Source: Mesotaenium endlicherianum
Lineage: Eukaryota > Streptophyta > Zygnematophyceae > Zygnematales > Mesotaeniaceae
Assembly: GCA_009602735.1 (NCBI GenBank)
Contig: WELA01012509.1
Location: 117,415 to 140,532, forward strand
Length of the DNA: 23,118 nt
Direction: 5' to 3'
The notes under the pieces were generated by a model. The model made no database searches. It was not told the origin of the DNA and was given only the letters and a program-made list of their open reading frames with translations. Positions 18,906 through 23,118 of this stretch are shown here, piece by piece (positions within the stretch are counted from its first letter, which is position 1; each line of letters begins with the position of its first letter). The position numbers were made by a program, and so were the translations under genes.

Positions 18906-21718
18906 GCCAGGAGCCTACCACCCCAAGACCCACTTCACGAGAAGGCAACACGCCAAGTGAGGTGGAGACCCCCGTTGAAGACGACGTTCCAGCCCCAATG
19001 AGTTTGAGAGGTTACCTTGGAGGAGAGAAGGTCCACATCTTGGTGGATAGCGGAGCTCAAGGCAACTTCATTGCTGCAGATTTTGCCACCAAGCACGGTA
19101 TTACTATGCGAACTCTTGACCACGACGAGGAGATTATGATGCCCGATGGATTCTCCTATACTACCCCTTCCAAGAAGACGTACCCCTTGGCACTCTCTAT
19201 CAAGTCCTTCAAGGATAGAGTAGTGTTCTCCCCCATGCAATTGGGCAAGTACGACGTCATCCTAGGGACGCCTTGGTTGACCAAGCACAACCCCCAAGTT
19301 GATTGGAGGACCGGTACTATCAAGATCAAGAATGACATCACTTCAAGAATCTGTATTTTGCGCGCAATCCAGAATATCCAGACCCAAGACATCCAGAAGC
19401 CGGCACACGAGATACTATTGTCCGCCCTCCAACTCAAGAGACTTGTGAGGAAGGGACACGAGCTTCTTTTGGCCTTGATCACGCCAAAAGACATCAAGAA
19501 AGACATCGAGAGTCAAGAAGGCAGCCCCGTTCCCAAGGAGATACAAGAAGTCTTTGAGGACTACAAAGAAGTGTTCTCCCCGGAATTGCCCAAGGGCCTA
19601 CCCCCCAAAAGATTCGTAGACCACAAGATAGAGTTGGAGCCCGGAAGCAAGCCCATCTCTCGGCCTACGTTCAAAATGTCATACACGGAGCTAGACGAAG
19701 TCAAGAAGCAAATCAAGGAGCTACTGGAGCATGGCTTCATTCGACCTAGCAAGTCGCCATTTGGAGCCCCGGTGCTATTTGTCAAGAAGAAAGATGGTAC
19801 CTTGAGGATGTGTGTGGACTATCGCGCCCTCAACAAGATCACCATCAAGAATCGATACCCGCTGCCGCGCATGGATGAGCTCATGGACCGGCTGGTTGGA
19901 GCCAAGTACTTCACGAAGATTGACTTACGGAGCGGCTACCACCAGATTCGCATCGCAGAACCGGACATAGAGAAGACGGCATTCAGGACAAGATATGGAC
20001 ATTTTGAGTTCATGGTCCTGCCATTTGGACTCACCAACGCGCCAGCAACTTTCATGACTATGATGAACACCATATTTCAGCCCATGTTGGACAGATTTGT
20101 GGTGGTATTCATCGATGACATCCTTATCTACAGCAAGACCCTTGAAGAGCATGCGAGACACTTGAAAGAAGTCCTTGAAGTATTGAAGCAAAACAAGCTG
20201 TTTGCGAAGGAGTCAAAATGCGAGTTTGCCAAACAAGAAGTGGAGTTCCTAGGTCTCCACGTGACTGCTGATGGCATCAAGATAGACCCCAAGAAGACCA
20301 CGGTGGTGGAGGAATGGCCAACCCCCACGACCAAGAAAGAACTCCAGTCATTCTTGGGATTTGCCAATTGGTACAGAAAATTCATCCAAGGCTTCTCGCA
20401 CATAGCAGCCCCCCTGACAGATCTACTCAAGAAGGACAGGCTATATACATGGACCGAGAAAGAGGAAGAGGCATTTCAAGAGTTAAAGCGAAGATTGACC
20501 ACATCCCCGGTGCTCACACTCCCAAGTCCAAACCCAGATTGGCCCTTCCACGTCATCACCGATGCATCTTCCTATGCAATAGGAGCAATCCTGCTTCAAG
20601 ACCAAGGCAAGGGACTGCAGCCCATCGCCTACGAGTCAAGGAAGCTAAATCCAGCCGAGCAAAATTATACAACCACGGAGCGAGAGGCATTGGCGATTGT
20701 ACATGCCTTGAAGGTTTGGCGCTGCTACGTTGAAGGACGCAAAGTACTGGTCACCACGGACCACGAGGCGTTAAAGCACCTCCAGACGCAGCCGTATCTC
20801 TCAAGGAGACAAGCAAGATGGAGCGGATACTTGCAACAATACAACATCACGATTCAGTACCAGCCCGGCAAGACAAACCCGGCTGACCCCCTCTCAAGAC
20901 TGCAATTAAATGCAGTGATGGTATCCCTGAAGACAGATCTGGAAGCTCGATTTTCAGCCGCCTATGAAAGAGACCCTTACTACAAGAACGGAGAAGCAGC
21001 CTTGGACCCATGCAAGAAGCAAGAAGGCAATTATTGGGTGAGGCAAGATACGGGCCAGAGATGTGTTCCTAATGACTTAGACCTCCGGCTCTTGCTTCTA
21101 CGAGAAGCACACGACAACCCTCTTGGAGGACACTTTGGAATCCTAAGGACCACGGGCGTTCTAGCTAGGACTTATTGTTGGCCAGGCATGTCTAAGCAAG
21201 TCAAGGAGTACTGCAGGAGCTGTGACACATGCCAAAGAATCAAGCCATCATCGCAAAAGGCGGGAGGACTCCTCCAACCACTACCAATCCCCGAAAGACA
21301 ATGGACGGACATCTCAATGGACCTTATCGTGGACTTGCCCGTGACACCTCGAGGCCATAATGCAATACTCACGGTGGTGGACAGACTTACTAAGATGGCT
21401 CATTTTATTCCCACGACGACTAAGGCTACAGCACCACAACTTGCAAGACTCATCTTTGACAACATCTTCCGACTCCATGGACTACCATCAAGAATTGTGT
21501 CAGATAGAGACCCAAGATTCACAACCCATTTCTGGAAAAATCTCTTTAAGAACTTGGGTACATCGCTAGATATGTCCACTGCCTACCACCCGCAATCAGA
21601 TGGGCAAACCGAGCGTATGAATCGTACTCTAAAGACCTCTCTAAAGGCCTACGTGTCTACTCTGGAGCAAGATTGGGACATGTACTTGACCCCCCTGGAG
21701 TTTGCCTACAACAACACA
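18827..21718 (+). CDS. pol: Pol polyprotein: protease, reverse transcriptase, RNase H, integrase (broken near its end)
   Basis: The frame is -1 relative to gag. Numbering from ATG 18827, which is probably reached by frameshifting and not by initiation. Aspartic protease: DSG at 74-76 ([11 protein letters not shown]). Reverse transcriptase: [10 protein letters not shown] near 328, [12 protein letters not shown] near 398, and catalytic FIDD with D430/D431. RNase H: TDAS near 579, then [12 protein letters not shown] and TTDHEAL. Integrase: HHCC zinc finger from H762 (HDNPLGGH ... CRSCDTC). Its catalytic core has D832 (SMDLIVD), IVSDRDPRF and GQTERMNR, the D,D,E set. All key residues are present. 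The frame runs to the N at 21719 and then meets a stop within a few codons. Sequence normally found between the catalytic core and the C-terminal domain is missing. Confidence 0.93.
18884..18919 (+). promoter_or_regulatory. -1 ribosomal frameshift signal between gag and pol
   Basis: The heptamer A AAA AAC at 18884-18890 is in the exact phase for tandem slippage in the gag frame (TCA AAA AAC). After 10 bases comes a perfect 7-bp hairpin: GGTAGGC (18901-18907), loop CAGGA, GCCTACC (18913-18919). Slipping back one base leads from gag directly into the open pol frame (CGG ACA GCG). The gag stop codon is inside the hairpin. The spacer is slightly longer than the usual 5-9 bases. Confidence 0.75.
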
Positions 21719-21719
21719 N
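21719..21719. other. Undetermined base N at the break in pol
   Basis: The N falls at the point where the integrase frame is lost. It may hide an assembly gap, so the disruption could be artificial. Confidence 0.85.
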
Positions 21720-21728
21720 TGCCACTGA

Positions 21729-22427
21729 GCAGGCCTTGATGAAGTACCTGCAGCCACAGATTTTATGGAGACATTAGAAGCAGCCCTTACAGCAGCGAAG
21801 AAAGCTCTACAACACGCGCAAGATGCTCAAGCAAGAGTGGCGAACAGATCCAGAAGAGAAATTACGTACAGAGTGGGTGACAACGTGTTACTATCATCCA
21901 AGAACATTTCCCTGAACAACAGGCCTGCCGGCAGCAAGTTCTCTCCCAAGTATTTGGGACCCTTCAAGATTATCCAGCAAGTCAACCCCGTTGCTTTCAA
22001 GCTAGAACTTCCCCAGACTATGCACATCGACCCCGTATTCCACGCTTCCCTCTTCAAGCCATATGTGCAACCCGACAACAAGTTCCCAGGACGTGTGACA
22101 ACCCCACCAGCCCCAACAATAGTGGATGATCATTTGGAGTACGAAGTGGAAGACATAGTGGCTATGAGAAATTTCAGGAGACAGCAGCAATACTTGATCA
22201 AGTGGAAAGGATATCCAGATTCGGAGAATAGTTGGGTGGCGGCGCACTACCTTGACAAAGTTCAGAGAAAGTTGAAGCGCTTCCATGCCGCCAACCCCCA
22301 TCTTGGACCAGCCCCAAGTCCCTCTACTAGAAGCCCGAAGACTTCAGGGAGGCAGCCTGCCACCATCAAGAAGCAGCAGAAGACCCCTTGGAGGCAGCCT
22401 GCAAGAACAAGAAAGAGGAAAAATTGA
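21729..22427 (+). pseudogene. 3' part of pol: integrase C-terminal domain and chromodomain, out of frame with upstream pol
   Basis: This frame is open from 21729 (just after an in-frame TGA) to the stop after 22424. It is coding-like well before its first ATG at 21765 (DEVPAATDFMETLEAALTAA), so it is the detached tail of pol and not an independent gene. Residues numbered from that ATG. The GPY/F-type integrase C-terminal module is at about 35-100 (YRVGDNVLL, FSPKYLGPFKI, FHASLFKPY). The chromodomain is at about 125-175 (YEVEDIV, YLIKWKGYPDSENSWVAAHYL), retaining the W of IKWKGY and the W of NSW. Chromodomains steer chromovirus integration to particular chromatin (family knowledge). A basic Lys/Arg tail follows. 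Confidence 0.88.
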
Positions 22428-23118
22428 CATTAGACACTCTTCTCTTCTCGCAGTTTCTGGACAGAAAACTAAAACTGCTACTGGTAATAGTTCTCTACAT
22501 AATAAATTCGAAAATTTACCTGGCTGTAGTCCATGAGTAGCCGGTAATTTAGAGTCCAAGTTTGCTCAATTTGGAGCACTGGTGAGAGAGATATGATGCT
22601 CTAAGTAGCAGGGGGTCAGGCTGCTGGCATTGTTAGGACAGAATATGCCTTCTGACATTGTGCCCTCCCCTGAACTTGGAATGCTCTGAAACTCAAGACT
22701 CTGGTAGAACATCTTACAGCGCCCAGTTTGAGACTTAGTTTGCAGAATTTGGAGAAGTATAGAAGGACTTATGATTTTCAGAAGTTTCTGCACAGATTTG
22801 GAGGAGTGCCTACTCTCTCAGCTCTCAACGACAGTGCAGAACTTAGAATGCTCTCAAATCTGGTGACCCGGTAGAGTTCTCCGACGCGGTCCGTCTGGCA
22901 CTCGAATTTTCAGATTTGGAGCAGGTCCGTGGCCGCTATGAAGTTTTGAGTTCGTGGCAGATTCTGGGCCAACTTGTACAATTTTCTTCATCATTAAGGA
23001 GTAGGCTAGCCAATAAGGTCACACCACCAACGACCTTGCCTAGTCTACCTTACATGTGTAGCACCTGACTTGGCGCCTTTGACTAGTCCTCTTCACATGT
23101 GTGGCATCTGACTTGAAA
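22428..23118 (+). other. Retroelement 3' untranslated region with diverged tandem repeats; no LTR found
   Basis: No open frame of interest. A block of about 170 bp occurs twice: AGTTTGC..AATTTGGAG near 22559 and 22737, and GAACTT(G/A)GAATGCTCT near 22672 and 22839. The phrase (A)ATTTGGAG recurs four times. At the right edge a 44-bp unit with ACATGTGT and CTGACTTG is repeated twice. The 5' LTR start TGTAGTGATTTGAG is absent, so the 3' LTR lies beyond 23118 or has been lost. Confidence 0.6.

Larger units (their letters stand above)
17085..23118 (+). mobile_element. Ty3/gypsy LTR retrotransposon with chromodomain (chromovirus), 3' end outside window
   Basis: Order: 5' LTR (17085-17587), primer binding site, gag, protease-RT-RNase H-integrase, chromodomain, 3' untranslated part. 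Integrase downstream of RNase H defines Ty3/gypsy, and a C-terminal chromodomain defines the chromovirus branch. More than 6 kb is present and no second LTR was found up to the window end. The coding frames are otherwise open, which points to a young copy, except for a break at 21719 (one N plus missing sequence). The copy is therefore defective as written, unless the N marks an assembly gap. Confidence 0.93.

Noticed and set aside
22524..22530. TGTAGT as the start of a 3' LTR
   Set aside because: The following bases (CCATGAGTAG) do not match the 5' LTR (GATTTGAG), so this is a chance match.
1..23118. Transfer RNA, ribosomal RNA or CRISPR arrays
   Set aside because: No T-loop/acceptor pattern, conserved rRNA phrase or regularly spaced repeat array was seen on either strand.

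Overview
The window is nuclear DNA from a eukaryote of the green lineage, probably a streptophyte alga or basal plant; the species cannot be read from the sequence. The evidence is spliced genes with GT-AG introns of about 190 to 1000 bp, a glycoside hydrolase 16 gene with the EIDFE signature of the XTH/EG16 type, a Pmp3-type membrane protein, and a chromodomain-bearing Ty3 retrotransposon. Most real genes here are split into exons too short to appear as long open frames, so they were rebuilt by following reading frame, splice sites and intron phase.

Bases 1-4940 (+) hold the 3' part of a leucine-rich-repeat gene of the ribonuclease-inhibitor type. Nine exons join into nine consecutive repeats of about 28 residues and a stop at 4938-4940. 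Intron 7 is about twice as long as the others and contains an exon-like segment, probably derived from a plant exportin-7 gene, that is phase 0/0 and could be spliced in frame. Bases 4941-7908 are intergenic and carry two side-by-side hAT-type MITEs of one family, each with its own perfect 8-bp target duplication. Bases 7909-11457 (+) hold a seven-exon gene for a secreted protein with a signal peptide, an unrecognised helical domain and two tandem GH16 domains. The first has lost all three catalytic acidic residues and the second keeps them.

Bases 13372-15189 (-) hold a Pmp3/UPF0057 gene whose two-helix core is split by an intron. Further exons in compatible phase would give a long C-terminal extension. 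The flanks (11458-13371 and 15190-17033) show no convincing gene. From 17085 to beyond the right edge lies a Ty3/gypsy chromovirus: a 503-bp 5' LTR with TGTAGTG/CACTACA ends, a primer binding site, gag, a -1 frameshift signal (A AAA AAC plus a perfect hairpin), and pol with protease, RT, RNase H and integrase. There is a break with one undetermined base and lost sequence at 21719, followed by the integrase C-terminus with a chromodomain. The 3' LTR is not in the window.

The genes do not form a functional unit: the three host genes are independent, and the retroelement sits against a (CT)n tract upstream of the Pmp3-type gene.
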